Numbered from the stretch's first letter, positions 1 to 9,962 are shown. The stretch is 64,000 nt of DNA from Saprospiraceae bacterium (GCA_016720635.1 JADKKF010000002.1:276001-340000); one strand, 5' to 3'. Numbers and translations are program-made. The notes: a model not told the origin generated them from the sequence alone.

Positions 1-528
1 TTTTATTCCATTTCCCCACAAAAACTTATAAGTACCGCCACTACACTGAAATGTTTTTTCGAAAGGTAAATTATTTACAACTTCTGTAGTTACAATTTTA
101 TACCCCAATTTGGTGTATGGGATGAGTGTAAAGCTCATACCCCACTTTAATTTATACGGTTTTTTGGCTAATACTTCATTGATAGGATTAAAAATGGCCA
201 AACCTACGGATAACTGCCGCAAGTTTCCACTCCAAGTATTTTTCTTTTGGTCGCCCTCTGTCAATTGGCTGTATCTAGCATTAAACCCTGATTCAAATAT
301 GGTCGTTCTCAAATCTCCTAAGCTAGCAGGGTTTATCAAATTAAGCGAATTTGGATCATGAAAGGAGGCGCTGAGGTTTCCCATCGAATTGATAGAAATG
401 GTATTTTGATCTAAAAAATCTCCCAATCCAAACCTAGAAAAAGGAGAATAATCAGCACTCAATTCTTGATTATAACCCAATACTGGTAATAAAAGAAGAA
501 GATATGTAGATAACAAATTGAATTTCAT
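1..528 (-). CDS. Outer-membrane beta-barrel protein, partial (C-terminus beyond window)
   Basis: An open frame of 176 codons runs from an ATG at 528 down to the window edge with no stop, so the 3' part is missing. The protein starts with a signal peptide (MKFNLLSTYLLLLLPVLGYNQ) and continues with YSPFSRFGLGD and, near residue 60, LINPASLGD. These are typical of FadL/OmpP1-like or PorV-like barrels of Bacteroidota. It lies 17 bp downstream of coaX on the same strand. An outer-membrane protein after coaX, followed by LPS-export genes, is a common order in this phylum, and I expect the same outside the window. The function is unknown; the barrel call is moderately sure. Confidence 0.6.
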   Translation of the reverse strand, partial: MKFNLLSTYLLLLLPVLGYNQELSADYSPFSRFGLGDFLDQNTISINSMGNLSASFHDPNSLNLINPASLGDLRTTIFESGFNARYSQLTEGDQKKNTWSGNLRQLSVGLAIFNPINEVLAKKPYKLKWGMSFTLIPYTKLGYKIVTTEVVNNLPFEKTFQCSGGTYKFLWGNGIK

Positions 529-545
529 GAATGAAATATGAATGT

Positions 546-1257
546 TTATTTATTTAAATTAAAACAATGGACAAGTCCATCTAATACGAGATTGGGTGCA
601 AAAATACAATTTTCAACCCTATTAATGAAATAAACTGCATCCCCACCAGTTAAGAAGACCGAGGAAGGTTGGTCAAAGTGTCTAATATATCCTTTTATTT
701 CGTTTAATAAACCGCTCATGGCTCCTGCGACAAGGGCTGTTTGTGTATCACTTCCTATCACCTTCCAGTCCGCTATAGGCTCAACTAAGGGTAATTTGGA
801 AGTAAACTCATGCATTGCTCTTAACCTCATTCGCAATCCAGGAGCAATATTGCCCCCATAATAATTCAAAGACGAATCCAAATAATCAAAGGTTGCACAG
901 GTACCTAAGTCTATGATTAAGTCCGCCATTGATTAAATTTGCTTTTTGTGAAATGGCACAGAGAACGGCTTTTCTGTCTTGTCCGAGAGTTAGAGGACTT
1001 TTATATAAATTATTGAAGCCCAACTTTTGAAATTCGTTTATATTTTTAAAATGGCTAGCATAAAGTACAGAAAGGATCTCTTCGTCGAGCGTTTTTGTGT
1101 GACAAAATATACCATCAGATGGATTATGTTCCTTTAAAAAAATATCTAAAGCGCCATCATCATATGGAATAAATCCGTATTGTGGAGTATCTGTATTATT
1201 AAATATACCATATTTTATACGAGTATTTCCAAAATCTAATGCACACAAAATTGCCAT
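546..1257 (-). CDS. coaX: Type III pantothenate kinase CoaX (apparent frameshift)
   Basis: This enzyme phosphorylates pantothenate in the first step of coenzyme A synthesis in the cytoplasm. Two overlapping frames together give one CoaX. The upstream part (1257-886) has the DFGNTRIK phosphate-binding motif and LGQDRKA. The downstream part (929-546) begins in front of DLGTCATFDY, the conserved D-x-G-T strand, and carries FLTGGDA near the end. The frames switch near 910-925, and dropping one base of GGCGGA gives the continuous reading NGDLIIDLGT. The cause is either a one-base sequencing error or a real lesion. An ATG at 929 could in principle restart translation. The gene starts 6 bp after the TonB receptor stop. 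The family assignment is sure; intactness is not. Confidence 0.85.
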
Positions 1258-1263
1258 ACAAAA

Positions 1264-3507
1264 TTAGAACTTATAGGCAGCCCTAAGACCAAAGTTACGC
1301 GGAGCATCCATCAAACCAGGCCTGATAGAATATTCTAAATTAAACAAATTCTTAGCATAAAGGGTTAAATCTATTTTGGATTTAAATTGATAACCCAATC
1401 TAAAATCAATCACCGTAATAGAACGGTTATGTTCTTGTCTATATTTTTGTAAACCTGAAACAAATATTTCAAATACCTTGTCTATTGCCTCCATTGGACT
1501 ATATATCGAACCCAGACAACCAATGACCCAACGATTATATCCAAATTCAATGTCAAATTTTGTATTGTTGCGAAATCTATATTTGAGAACATTGTAATCC
1601 GCAGAGGATCCATTGTCAATGGCAGCTGTAAATTCCTTAAATTTCGGGTCTATATGTGTAAATGAAAAAAACTGTTTTATTTCAAGCTTATTAAAATTCA
1701 TTTTGCCCATTATAGAAAAATCTATGCCACTAATTTTTGTGTCTCCAATATTTATAGATTGAAAACCAGTAATAAGATCAACAAAGGTAAACTCCATCAT
1801 ATTTTGGTACTCGGAATAAAAATAAGCTAAGTCTATCATACCACTCCACGAACCCATTTTCATTCCCTGTTTTATCCCAATTTCTGTTGAATAGCCAGTT
1901 TCCGATTGTAACTTACCATTTGGGCTTATGCTAGTGGCTCCAAAATTTGTTTTCACAAACTTCTCAGCAATCGTTGGATATCTATAACCCTGGCCCCAGG
2001 ATGCTCTCAAAAACGTATAAGGCATCAGCTTATAATTGAGTCCACATCTGTACACTGGTTTTGATTCAGAGGTTTTACCGTGAGGGATGGTATCGTTTCC
2101 GACAATCTCAGGAGATTTTTGTAGATTATGTTCCCATCGTACACCACCAGTCAGGATTAATTTTTCAAAAAACTTTTGTTCGTACTGTGCATAAATCCCA
2201 GTATTGTAAGATGTGTAAACTGCGTCGCCATAAATTTTGGCATCCACGGAGGTTCCTGTATATACTATTCCAGCACTGAGAGTAGCTTTTTTATCACTAA
2301 GATGCTTTACATATTGATACTCTGAATAAAATAAATTGGACTTATTGGATCGATTGGCGTTATTGTCATTGTTAACAAAAAAAAGTCGAGATAAGAACTT
2401 ATGTTGTCCCTTGCTTTTATCAAAGTAGGTCACAGATGGATCGACAAAAAATCGAAGCTTTTTGGATGAACTGATGGTGTTGGGTGCAGAAGAATATTTC
2501 CCAGTAGTTTCATTTTTCCAGAAAAAAAACTCTGAGCTTTCTCCTGTATTAAGCGTGAAATTGATATTGGCCGATAAATTATCTTTAATCCGATACCGTG
2601 ATCCCAGCGTCAACCTAAATTGCCGAAGAAAAGTACTGTCATTAAAGCTTTTGTTATCAAAATAAGCTAAAGAACCAAGTACATCAAATTTGTTTATTTT
2701 TCTTTTATGATTTAAGATAATATTGGCTTCATAGGGGGTATAATTGAGTGGGTCGTAGTTTTTGTCTTTGGGTTTATCAAAAAGAGTGCTTTGGACGACC
2801 AAGTTGGATTCAGGCGTCTCAGATGGATAGCTAGTCAGTACATTTACTACACCATTAAGAGCTGAACTCCCATATAATGTGGAGGCAGCTCCTTTTAAGA
2901 TTTCTATTTGAGCAATATTTTCGATGGGTATATCAGCCCAATTGGGAGTTCCAGCATCGGATTGTAAAGCTGGTATGCCGTCAATCAGCAATAAAACACG
3001 AGAACCCGCACCATAGGAAAAGCCAGATCCGCCACGGATATTGGCTTGTCCATCGATCATGGTCACTCCCGGAACTCGCTCTAAAGCGTCATCAAGGGCT
3101 TTCGCATTGATGGTTGCAAGGGTTTGGGGCTTCATTATTTCTAATGAACTTACCACTTCATTCAATGCTTTTTCATACTTTGAAGAAGAAATGGTAACTG
3201 TACTTAAAAAGGTATTATTAGGACTTAAATAATAAATTTTATTTGTAAAGGACTCTTTTTCAGTTAATTGCATCATTTCATAACCAAGAGAAGTAATGTT
3301 AATTTTTAAAGGAAAAATTACTCCAGAAATCAATGTCTGACCTTGTGTATCCGTTTCGAAATAAAGAGAATCGTTGACCTGGACAACGCCCCCAACGATA
3401 GGAGAATTATTGGTTTTGTCTAGGCATTGAACTTGGAATGATTGACAGAAAAGGGGCAATATGGCCACAAAGACTATAACAATCAGAAATAAAAGTTTTT
3501 TCAACAT
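1264..3507 (-). CDS. TonB-dependent outer-membrane receptor
   Basis: This is a 747-residue TonB-dependent transporter for energised uptake across the outer membrane. A signal peptide (about 1-21) is followed by a CarboxypepD-regulatory-like domain (about 24-105). Next comes a plug domain with LERVPGVTMIDGQANIRGGSG, LLIDGIP and IEILKGAASTLYGSSALNGVVN (about 120-225). A 22-strand-type barrel follows, ending in aromatic residues (AAYKF). It is not a SusC type: it is shorter and has no SusD neighbour. The substrate cannot be told from sequence; a metal complex or cofactor is likely for receptors of this size. It is first in a tight group with coaX and the partial barrel gene. Confidence 0.85.
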   Translation of the reverse strand: MLKKLLFLIVIVFVAILPLFCQSFQVQCLDKTNNSPIVGGVVQVNDSLYFETDTQGQTLISGVIFPLKINITSLGYEMMQLTEKESFTNKIYYLSPNNTFLSTVTISSSKYEKALNEVVSSLEIMKPQTLATINAKALDDALERVPGVTMIDGQANIRGGSGFSYGAGSRVLLLIDGIPALQSDAGTPNWADIPIENIAQIEILKGAASTLYGSSALNGVVNVLTSYPSETPESNLVVQSTLFDKPKDKNYDPLNYTPYEANIILNHKRKINKFDVLGSLAYFDNKSFNDSTFLRQFRLTLGSRYRIKDNLSANINFTLNTGESSEFFFWKNETTGKYSSAPNTISSSKKLRFFVDPSVTYFDKSKGQHKFLSRLFFVNNDNNANRSNKSNLFYSEYQYVKHLSDKKATLSAGIVYTGTSVDAKIYGDAVYTSYNTGIYAQYEQKFFEKLILTGGVRWEHNLQKSPEIVGNDTIPHGKTSESKPVYRCGLNYKLMPYTFLRASWGQGYRYPTIAEKFVKTNFGATSISPNGKLQSETGYSTEIGIKQGMKMGSWSGMIDLAYFYSEYQNMMEFTFVDLITGFQSINIGDTKISGIDFSIMGKMNFNKLEIKQFFSFTHIDPKFKEFTAAIDNGSSADYNVLKYRFRNNTKFDIEFGYNRWVIGCLGSIYSPMEAIDKVFEIFVSGLQKYRQEHNRSITVIDFRLGYQFKSKIDLTLYAKNLFNLEYSIRPGLMDAPRNFGLRAAYKF

Positions 3508-3576
3508 AGTTTTCGGTTTTTAGGTCAATTGTGAAATTCAATTTTCATATAGTTGAATTTTTCGATTTTCTATAAA

Positions 3577-4245
3577 TCAAGATTGAATAGTTCTCTCAAC
3601 AATAGTGCCATCAGACATTTTAATTATTTCATTACTCATTTTGGCGAGTTCTTGATTGTGGGTTACTATTACCAAGGATTGCCCAAAGTCATCTCTCAGT
3701 TTTAAGAATAATTCATGCAATGAGGTAGAAGACTCGGTATCAAGATTCCCACTTGGCTCATCTGCAAAAATGATGATGGGATCGTTGATCAACGCTCTGG
3801 CCACAGCGACACGTTGTTGTTCCCCCCCGCTCAGTTGAGAAGGCTTGTTGGTCAATCTATGAGAAAGGTTTAGATATCCAAGGATTTCTCTAGCCTTTTT
3901 TTCGCCAGCTTTAATATCGTTTTGACCGATCAGGTAAGGAAGTAAAACATTCTCTAGGGCATTAAACTCTGGCAAAAGATGGTGAAACTGAAAAATAAAT
4001 CCCATGTTTTTATTTCTAAACTCTGACAATTCTCGCTCACTTAGTTGCGTAAGATTTTGGTTATTAAAAAAAACAGCACCTTTATCGGGTTTATCAAGAG
4101 TACCCAAAATATGCAATAAAGTGGATTTACCAGCGCCAGATTTGCCGATGATTGAGACAATTTGTTGCTTGCCAATGGTCAAATCTATACCCTTTAAAAC
4201 AGCTGTGTCGCCGTGGCTTTTAAATATATTAGACGCAATGAGCAT
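3577..4245 (-). CDS. lolD: ABC transporter ATP-binding protein, LolD-like
   Basis: This 222-residue ATPase has Walker A GKSGAGKS (34-41), a Q-loop (FQFHHLLPEF, from about 85), signature LSGGEQQR (138-145), Walker B IIIFADEP (157-164) and H-loop histidine 196. The FADEPSGNLD box and the LLPEFNALENVLLP stretch are characteristic of the LolD/MacB/FtsE group. Its usual role is to power release of outer-membrane lipoproteins from the inner membrane together with LolC/E. No permease gene is adjacent, which is common in Bacteroidota. A FtsE-like or macrolide-exporter role cannot be fully excluded. Confidence 0.8.
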   Translation of the reverse strand: MLIASNIFKSHGDTAVLKGIDLTIGKQQIVSIIGKSGAGKSTLLHILGTLDKPDKGAVFFNNQNLTQLSERELSEFRNKNMGFIFQFHHLLPEFNALENVLLPYLIGQNDIKAGEKKAREILGYLNLSHRLTNKPSQLSGGEQQRVAVARALINDPIIIFADEPSGNLDTESSTSLHELFLKLRDDFGQSLVIVTHNQELAKMSNEIIKMSDGTIVERTIQS

Positions 4246-4379
4246 TTTCTCTTCTTAAGTTATTGAATGTCGAAGATAATAAAGCTTTATAAATTTTTAT
4301 GACTATTGGAAATATCGATTCACAAAAGGTAATAAAAAATTAATGTAACCTAACAGAAAGAAGCAAGAAAAAATATTAA

Positions 4380-4411
4380 TTGGGGAATAAATTTATATAA
4401 ACGTATTTTTG
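4380..4411 (+). promoter_or_regulatory. Candidate Bacteroidota-type promoter for the AI-2E permease
   Basis: TATTTTTG at 4404-4411 matches the TAnnTTTG -7 consensus of the Bacteroidota primary sigma factor, with TTG at 4380-4382 as a possible -33 element (21 nt spacing). Transcription would start near 4416, leaving only about 10 nt before the ATG at 4427. That argues against the upstream in-frame TTG (4409) as start. Confidence 0.45.
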
Positions 4412-4426
4412 TATAAAAATAAACTA

Positions 4427-5569
4427 ATGAATGCATACGGCAGGGTTTTGGTCGTTGGTATTCCAATATTGATCGTAGGGGCCATTATTTATTATTTCAA
4501 TGAACTCGTAAGCTATCTTTTATTAGCTTGGGTTATATCGATGGTGGGCCGCCCTATTAATGATTTTCTTTTGGATAAAGCTAAGCTATCTAAAATCAAG
4601 ATTGGAAATAGTATTTCTGCCTTTTTAACGCTTGCCATATTTGGGTTTATGATTTATTTATTGATAATTCTGTTTTTGCCCGTGTTGATCGAACAGGCGC
4701 ATTTTTTATCAAAAGTTGATTATCAAACCTTAGCTAAATCTTTAGAAACACCACTTCAACAGTTTAACAACTTGTTAAAATCTTGGGGAATCGAGGGGCT
4801 GTCAGATAGTTCTGCTCAGTTAAAACTCCTTTTTCAAAGATACTTTCTTCCTGATAAGTTAGGAGATTTATTCGAACAAATCATACCCATGGCTGGCCAT
4901 ATGCTTTTTGGTATTTTTTCAGTTATATTTATGTCCTTTTTCTTTTTAAAAGAACACGGGTTATTTGTTGATTTTTTAGAAAATTTTGTGCCACAGAGAT
5001 TTGAATCAAAAGTAAGAAATACAGTCGATGAGTCGAGTAGATTGCTAATCAGGTATTTTAGTGGCATTTTAATACAAATAACACTAGTAAGTGTTTTGAC
5101 TTATATTGGGATGCTGATTTTAGGAATAAACAATGCACTAATAATTGGAGTGTTGGCTGGTTTATTCAATGTTATCCCATATTTAGGACCGTTAATTTCT
5201 GCTTCAGTAGCGGTTTTTATTACACTATCATCCTATATAGGATTGGATTTTTACGCTGAAATGTGGCCTTTGCTTCTCAATATTTTGATAGCTTTTGCAA
5301 TTGTAAAAATAATCGATGATTTTATTATTCAACCGTTTGTCTTTTCTAATCGAATAATGGCTCATCCGCTTGAGATTTTTATTATCATTATGATAGGAGC
5401 TAGGATTTCGGGGGTATCTGGTATGATATTGGCATTGCCGACCTATACTGTGTTTAGAGTTTTTGCAAAAGTCTTTTTAAGCGAGTTTGAAATTATCCAG
5501 AGAATAGTAGGTGGTATCAAAGCCAATCATTCGGCCGAACAAATAAATGCCGATATATTAAAAGATTAA
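4427..5569 (+). CDS. AI-2E family membrane permease
   Basis: A 380-residue polytopic membrane protein of the AI-2E transporter (formerly UPF0118, PerM/TqsA) family. Several hydrophobic helices surround a long, less hydrophobic loop (residues about 85-150). The C-terminal half has the conserved GVLAGLFNVIPYLGPLI segment and later a D-D-F-I-I-Q-P motif followed by HPLEIF. Family members have been linked to export of signalling molecules or ion/H+ antiport, so the substrate is unknown here. I chose the ATG at 4427; an in-frame TTG lies 18 nt upstream inside the likely -7 box. It stands alone between divergent lolD and the M16 peptidase. Confidence 0.85.
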   Translation: MNAYGRVLVVGIPILIVGAIIYYFNELVSYLLLAWVISMVGRPINDFLLDKAKLSKIKIGNSISAFLTLAIFGFMIYLLIILFLPVLIEQAHFLSKVDYQTLAKSLETPLQQFNNLLKSWGIEGLSDSSAQLKLLFQRYFLPDKLGDLFEQIIPMAGHMLFGIFSVIFMSFFFLKEHGLFVDFLENFVPQRFESKVRNTVDESSRLLIRYFSGILIQITLVSVLTYIGMLILGINNALIIGVLAGLFNVIPYLGPLISASVAVFITLSSYIGLDFYAEMWPLLLNILIAFAIVKIIDDFIIQPFVFSNRIMAHPLEIFIIIMIGARISGVSGMILALPTYTVFRVFAKVFLSEFEIIQRIVGGIKANHSAEQINADILKD

Positions 5570-5641
5570 CTAAATCTCATCTTATAATAATTTTCAGTAT
5601 ATTCGTTTTATAATTAATGTTTAATCAAAATCACAATCAAT

Positions 5642-8470
5642 ATGAAAAATTTTTTTAACCCAATCGGATGTTTTTTGTCTGTTGGTTTTTTGGCAATGGT
5701 GATGATTCAGAACCCTTTGCTAGCGCAAAAAAAATCACCAGGGAAACCAAACGATTATAGAAAAACTAAGCCTGTGCCACCACCACCACCACCACCAATT
5801 GCTGTGGAAAACGACAATTTTAAAAAAACAGCAGAAGCTGAAGGTATAACTGAATATGTACTTCCTAATGGGTTGAAAGTATTGTTGTTCCCAGATCAGT
5901 CTAAGCAGACAAATACTGTGAATATAACCTATTTAGTAGGATCTCGAAATGAAAATTATGGAGAGACAGGAATGGCTCACTTGCTGGAGCATCTTGTGTT
6001 TAAGGGTACGCCCAAGCACCCAAATATTCCAGCTGAGTTAACATCCCATGGTGCTCGACCCAATGGTACTACTTGGCTTGATCGAACCAACTATTTTGAA
6101 ACGTTTGCAGCAACAGACGAAAATCTAAAATGGGCTCTAGATTTAGAGGCTGATAGAATGATAAATTCATATATCGCTAAGAAGGATTTGGATAGCGAGA
6201 TGACAGTAGTAAGAAACGAATTCGAATCGGGTGAAAACAACCCTTCGAGAATTTTAAATCAAAGGATTGTCTCCACAGCCTATTTATGGCATAATTATGG
6301 AAAATCCACCATCGGTGCCAGGTCTGATATAGAAAATGTTCCTATCGATAAACTCCAAGCATTTTATAGAAAATATTATCAGCCAGACAATGCCATATTA
6401 TTGGTTGGAGGTAAAATAGATCCAGCAAAAACTTTGGCCCTAATCACAGAGTATTTTGGCAAAATTCCCCGTCCGACGAGAGTTTTGGACAAAACATATA
6501 CCAGTGAACCGACTCAAGATGGCGAAAGAAACGTAATCTTAAAAAGATCGGGTGATATCCAAGTAGTGGCTTGTGCTTATCATATCCCACCAGGGTCACA
6601 CCCAGATTATGCAGCCATTGAAGTATTGATAGAAATGCTTACGGCTGAACCAAGCGGAGCTTTATACAAAGCACTAATTGAAACCAAAAAAGCAAGCCAG
6701 CAATATGGATATTCCTACGCATTGAAAGAACCAGGGATTGCTTATTTTAATGCAGATGTTCCGAAAGAAAAAAGTTTGGAAGATGCAAAAAAAACAATGC
6801 TTGATTTGTTTGATAATTTAAAAAATGTAACTCCAACGAAGGAAGAGGTAGAAAGAGCAAAGAATAAATTGCTTAAAGACTTCGATCTTACCTACAGAAA
6901 TACAGAACGGGTTGGTGTAGGAATAAGTGAATACATAGCTACAGGGGATTGGCGTTTGGCTTATATTTTCAGAGACTGGTTGAGAAAAGTGAGCGTGGAT
7001 GATATTATAAGGGTGCAGAAAGCATATTTTAAGCCATCTAACAGAACCGTTGGTATCTTTATTCCTGAGCAAAATCCAGATAGAGCCGAAATACCACAAG
7101 CACCAGATGTTGAAAGTTTAGTTAAGGACTACAAAGGTGATCCACTCGTCGCCGAAGGAGAAGCCTTCGATCCATCCCCAACCAATATAGAGAGCAGAAC
7201 TACTAGAAATCAAGCTGCGAATGGGATGAAATATGCATTTTTGACAAAGAAAACAAAAGGGAATGTTGTTTCAGCTAGTATTACTTTGAGATTTGGTGAT
7301 GAGAATTCACTTCAAAATAGAGGCGCTACCCCAGATTTCGTTGGAGGATTATTAGAGCGTGGAACCACTAAAATGAGTCGTCAGCAGATCAAAGATGAAT
7401 TTGATAGATTGAAGGCTAGAGTGAGTATTTATGGTGGGGCAAGCAGTGCTAATGCAAATATTGAAACTACAAGAGAAAACCTCCCAGCGGTGATTAAACT
7501 AGTAGCAGATGTGTTCAAGAATCCAATATTCCCTGAAAAAGATTTTGAAGAATTGAAAGCTGAATATATAGCGAATTCAGAACAACAAAAATCAGATCCT
7601 CAAGCGTTGGCAAGTATGAACTTTTCTAAAAGTATGAACCAATGGCCAAAGAGCGATCCCCGTTATGTTCCTGACCTTGATGAAGAGATTGCCAATTATA
7701 AGGCCGTTAAAATTGAGGATGTTAGGGCATTTTACAGAGATTTTTATGGTGCCAATAATGCCACCGCTTCTGTTGTAGGTGATTTTGATGAAAAAGAATT
7801 GAGAGCCATATTGGACCAAGAGTTTGGAAACTGGAGAAGTAATAAGCCATTTTCACGCTTAACCAATCCATACAAACCTAACAAGGTTGTGAACGAAAAT
7901 ATTAAGACTCCAGACAAAGCAAATGCAATGTTTTTGGCAGGTATGACGATGCCACTGAAAGATACAGATCCAGATTATCCCTCTTTAGTCATGGGTAATT
8001 ATATGCTAGGAGGTGGATTTCTTAACAGTCGATTGGCTGTAAGAATAAGACAGAAAGAAGGACTTTCATATGGTGTAGGATCTATGTTAAATGCTAACGC
8101 ATTGGATCAGAATGGATCTTTTTCGGGTTATGCTATCTATGCTCCAGAGAATGTTGGAAAACTTGAGCAAGCTTTCAAAGAAGAAATAAATCGAGTTTTG
8201 AAAGATGGCTTTACGAAAGATGAGTTGGAAGCTGCTCGCAATGGATATCTACAGTCAAGACAAGTGGGTCGTGCCCAAGATAGGTCGTTGGCTGGTACAT
8301 TGAATAATTATTTGTTTTTTCAAAGAGACATGAAATGGGATGAAGCTTTTGAAAATCAACTAAAGGCGGTTACTCCTGAGTCGATCAAGGCTGCATTTAA
8401 CAAGTATATCGATCTAAGTAAAATGACGATCATTAAGGCTGGAGATTTTGACAAAATCAAAAAACCATAA
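5642..8470 (+). CDS. M16 family zinc peptidase (insulinase/pitrilysin type), two domains
   Basis: This 942-residue exported peptidase has a signal peptide (about 1-29), then a linker with a run of seven prolines (near 46-52). The N-terminal M16 domain carries the inverted zinc motif HLLEH (H113, E116, H117). The third ligand is a downstream glutamate in RNEFESGENN, near residue 193. A second M16-like domain (from about 525) lacks HxxEH and has the R/Y-type C-domain features (GLSYGVGS near 810), as in the non-catalytic half of the family. It probably degrades peptides in the periplasm or at the cell surface. A strong terminator follows, so it is probably monocistronic. Confidence 0.9.
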   Translation: MKNFFNPIGCFLSVGFLAMVMIQNPLLAQKKSPGKPNDYRKTKPVPPPPPPPIAVENDNFKKTAEAEGITEYVLPNGLKVLLFPDQSKQTNTVNITYLVGSRNENYGETGMAHLLEHLVFKGTPKHPNIPAELTSHGARPNGTTWLDRTNYFETFAATDENLKWALDLEADRMINSYIAKKDLDSEMTVVRNEFESGENNPSRILNQRIVSTAYLWHNYGKSTIGARSDIENVPIDKLQAFYRKYYQPDNAILLVGGKIDPAKTLALITEYFGKIPRPTRVLDKTYTSEPTQDGERNVILKRSGDIQVVACAYHIPPGSHPDYAAIEVLIEMLTAEPSGALYKALIETKKASQQYGYSYALKEPGIAYFNADVPKEKSLEDAKKTMLDLFDNLKNVTPTKEEVERAKNKLLKDFDLTYRNTERVGVGISEYIATGDWRLAYIFRDWLRKVSVDDIIRVQKAYFKPSNRTVGIFIPEQNPDRAEIPQAPDVESLVKDYKGDPLVAEGEAFDPSPTNIESRTTRNQAANGMKYAFLTKKTKGNVVSASITLRFGDENSLQNRGATPDFVGGLLERGTTKMSRQQIKDEFDRLKARVSIYGGASSANANIETTRENLPAVIKLVADVFKNPIFPEKDFEELKAEYIANSEQQKSDPQALASMNFSKSMNQWPKSDPRYVPDLDEEIANYKAVKIEDVRAFYRDFYGANNATASVVGDFDEKELRAILDQEFGNWRSNKPFSRLTNPYKPNKVVNENIKTPDKANAMFLAGMTMPLKDTDPDYPSLVMGNYMLGGGFLNSRLAVRIRQKEGLSYGVGSMLNANALDQNGSFSGYAIYAPENVGKLEQAFKEEINRVLKDGFTKDELEAARNGYLQSRQVGRAQDRSLAGTLNNYLFFQRDMKWDEAFENQLKAVTPESIKAAFNKYIDLSKMTIIKAGDFDKIKKP

Positions 8471-8504
8471 ACAAAAGAATTAAACGATTTTTTTAGATAT
8501 GAAG

Positions 8505-8535
8505 AAGGGAGGATTATATAATCTTCCCTTTTTAT
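8505..8535 (+). terminator. Intrinsic terminator after the M16 peptidase
   Basis: AAGGGAGGATT and AATCTTCCCTT form an 11-bp or longer stem with a single G-U pair, followed by TTTTTATTT. It lies 35 bp after the M16 stop codon. Confidence 0.8.
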
Positions 8536-8621
8536 TTGCTATAATTTGAGTATATTTGAAAAAGAAAAACTACGGAATTACGATAATATAATTTATGGAA
8601 TTGATTTCCAATTTGGTGAAA

Positions 8622-8730
8622 GGCGAAAGGGATAGTAGAGGCACTCATTGTGGTTAGGTCTTAATAAAAGACCTAACGGAACGAAGTGAACCCTCGAATA
8701 GCCCGACCGCAGCGAAGCTGAGGTTTCGCC
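8622..8730. repeat. Structured dispersed element, copy 1
   Basis: This 109-bp element is bounded by GGCGAAA (8622-8628) and TTTCGCC (8724-8730), which pair. Inside are a perfect 10-bp hairpin (8653-8662 with 8668-8677) and a short CAGC-GAA-GCTG hairpin. On the minus strand it reads GGCGAAACC...GGTCGGGCTATTCG...CTACTATCCCTTTCGCC, which resembles a dispersed palindromic element I know from many Bacteroidota genomes. Two further relatives are in this window (52.65 and 58.35 kb). It fills the intergenic space between the M16 terminator and the DinB-like gene. Function is unknown. Confidence 0.6.
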
Positions 8731-8766
8731 CAATAATATTTAAACTAAAAAATGAGTATTTAGATA

Positions 8767-9264
8767 ATGAATGATTACTTTAATCAAGTTTGTTGGGAAT
8801 TGGTACAACTCACAGAAAAGATCAGTGAGGAAGACTATTCTATGGCCAGGACGGAGCTTCAGGGGGCAAGCGTGGGTCAGCACGTTAGGCATATGATTGA
8901 AATGCTGGAATGTTTGGAGCGGGGCTATGATTTGGGCGAGGTAAACTATGATAAAAGACCAAGGAATCGGATGATTGAAGAAAAGCCAGAGCAGGCTAGA
9001 AAAGTAATCGAACTACTATCTATGCAACTGGCGAAAACTGACAAAAATTTGGCGTTGAAATATGAATTGAACGGTAAGGATATCACTATACAAAGTACTT
9101 TCTATCGAGAGCTTTTTTACACAATAGATCATTGCATTCATCATCAAGCGATCATCAAATACGTAATATTGGAGACCTTAAAAATAGAATTACCGTCAGA
9201 TTTCGGAATTGCTTATTCAACCAAAGTTTATAAAGAAAAATGTGTACCGTCAGTTTTTGTATAA
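8767..9264 (+). CDS. DinB-like four-helix metal-binding protein
   Basis: This 165-residue protein has the pattern of the DinB/YfiT superfamily. It contains GQHVRHMIEM (H39, H42) on one helix and DHCIHHQAII (H122, H125, H126) on a later one, giving the usual three-histidine metal site. In other bacteria relatives act as thiol-dependent transferases or are damage-induced proteins of unknown role. It is the first gene of a four-gene cluster; its last 25 bp overlap the NRDE gene, so the two are translationally linked. The specific reaction cannot be told. Confidence 0.8.
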   Translation: MNDYFNQVCWELVQLTEKISEEDYSMARTELQGASVGQHVRHMIEMLECLERGYDLGEVNYDKRPRNRMIEEKPEQARKVIELLSMQLAKTDKNLALKYELNGKDITIQSTFYRELFYTIDHCIHHQAIIKYVILETLKIELPSDFGIAYSTKVYKEKCVPSVFV

Positions 9265-9962
9265 ATCGAGATGAAGTTATTCTGACATCAAATCGGGACG
9301 AAAAAACGATTAGGCCGGCGTCCACAATGCCCATAATTGAAGATCTTGGCGATAAAATAATTATATATCCGAAGGATCCACAAAGCGGGGGAACATGGAT
9401 TGGTTGTGACGATTGGGGTAATTGTATCATTTTGTTGAATGGTGGATTTGAAATGCATCAATTAAGGGCAAAATATCGAATGAGCCGAGGAATAATAGTC
9501 AGAGATACCATTTCTAATAAGGTACCATTGAATTATATCAGGGAGGTGGATTTAAATGATATTGAACCATTTCAAGTGATTTTATTTGGTATGGGGCGAT
9601 TGGATAGGATGGTTTGGGATGGCAATAAAAAGCATTTTTTCAATTTAGACTTGAGGAAAGCCCATATATTTTCTTCTGTAACTCTTTATGATGAAAAAAT
9701 GAGGACAGATCGCGAGAGGTGGTGGGAGGATTTTCTTAAGTCACATGAAATAAATGAAGAGAATATCTTTAAATTTCATGCATCTTACAAATCCGAGAAT
9801 CGGAATTCTGGCTTGGTAATCAATCGCGAAAACAAAGTGAAGACTTATAGCGTAAGCCAAATAATACATCACAAAAATCAGGGAAAATTTACCCACCTTG
9901 ATATGCAAACAAATGAGTCAAAGACAATAAAGTTTTCAATTCCGGATGGTGAGGGGATTTAG
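9240..9962 (+). CDS. NRDE/TANGO2-family protein
   Basis: This 240-residue protein begins MCTV, with cysteine at position 2 as in the TANGO2/NRDE family. It has two NRDE motifs (9-12 and 18-21), the second being the diagnostic one, then SGGTWIGCDDWG and later NSGLVINR. The family is thought to have an Ntn-hydrolase-like fold. The eukaryotic member has been linked to heme or lipid handling, but the bacterial role is unknown. The gene overlaps the DinB-like gene upstream by 25 bp and the ATP-grasp gene downstream by 17 bp. Confidence 0.85.
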   Translation: MCTVSFCINRDEVILTSNRDEKTIRPASTMPIIEDLGDKIIIYPKDPQSGGTWIGCDDWGNCIILLNGGFEMHQLRAKYRMSRGIIVRDTISNKVPLNYIREVDLNDIEPFQVILFGMGRLDRMVWDGNKKHFFNLDLRKAHIFSSVTLYDEKMRTDRERWWEDFLKSHEINEENIFKFHASYKSENRNSGLVINRENKVKTYSVSQIIHHKNQGKFTHLDMQTNESKTIKFSIPDGEGI

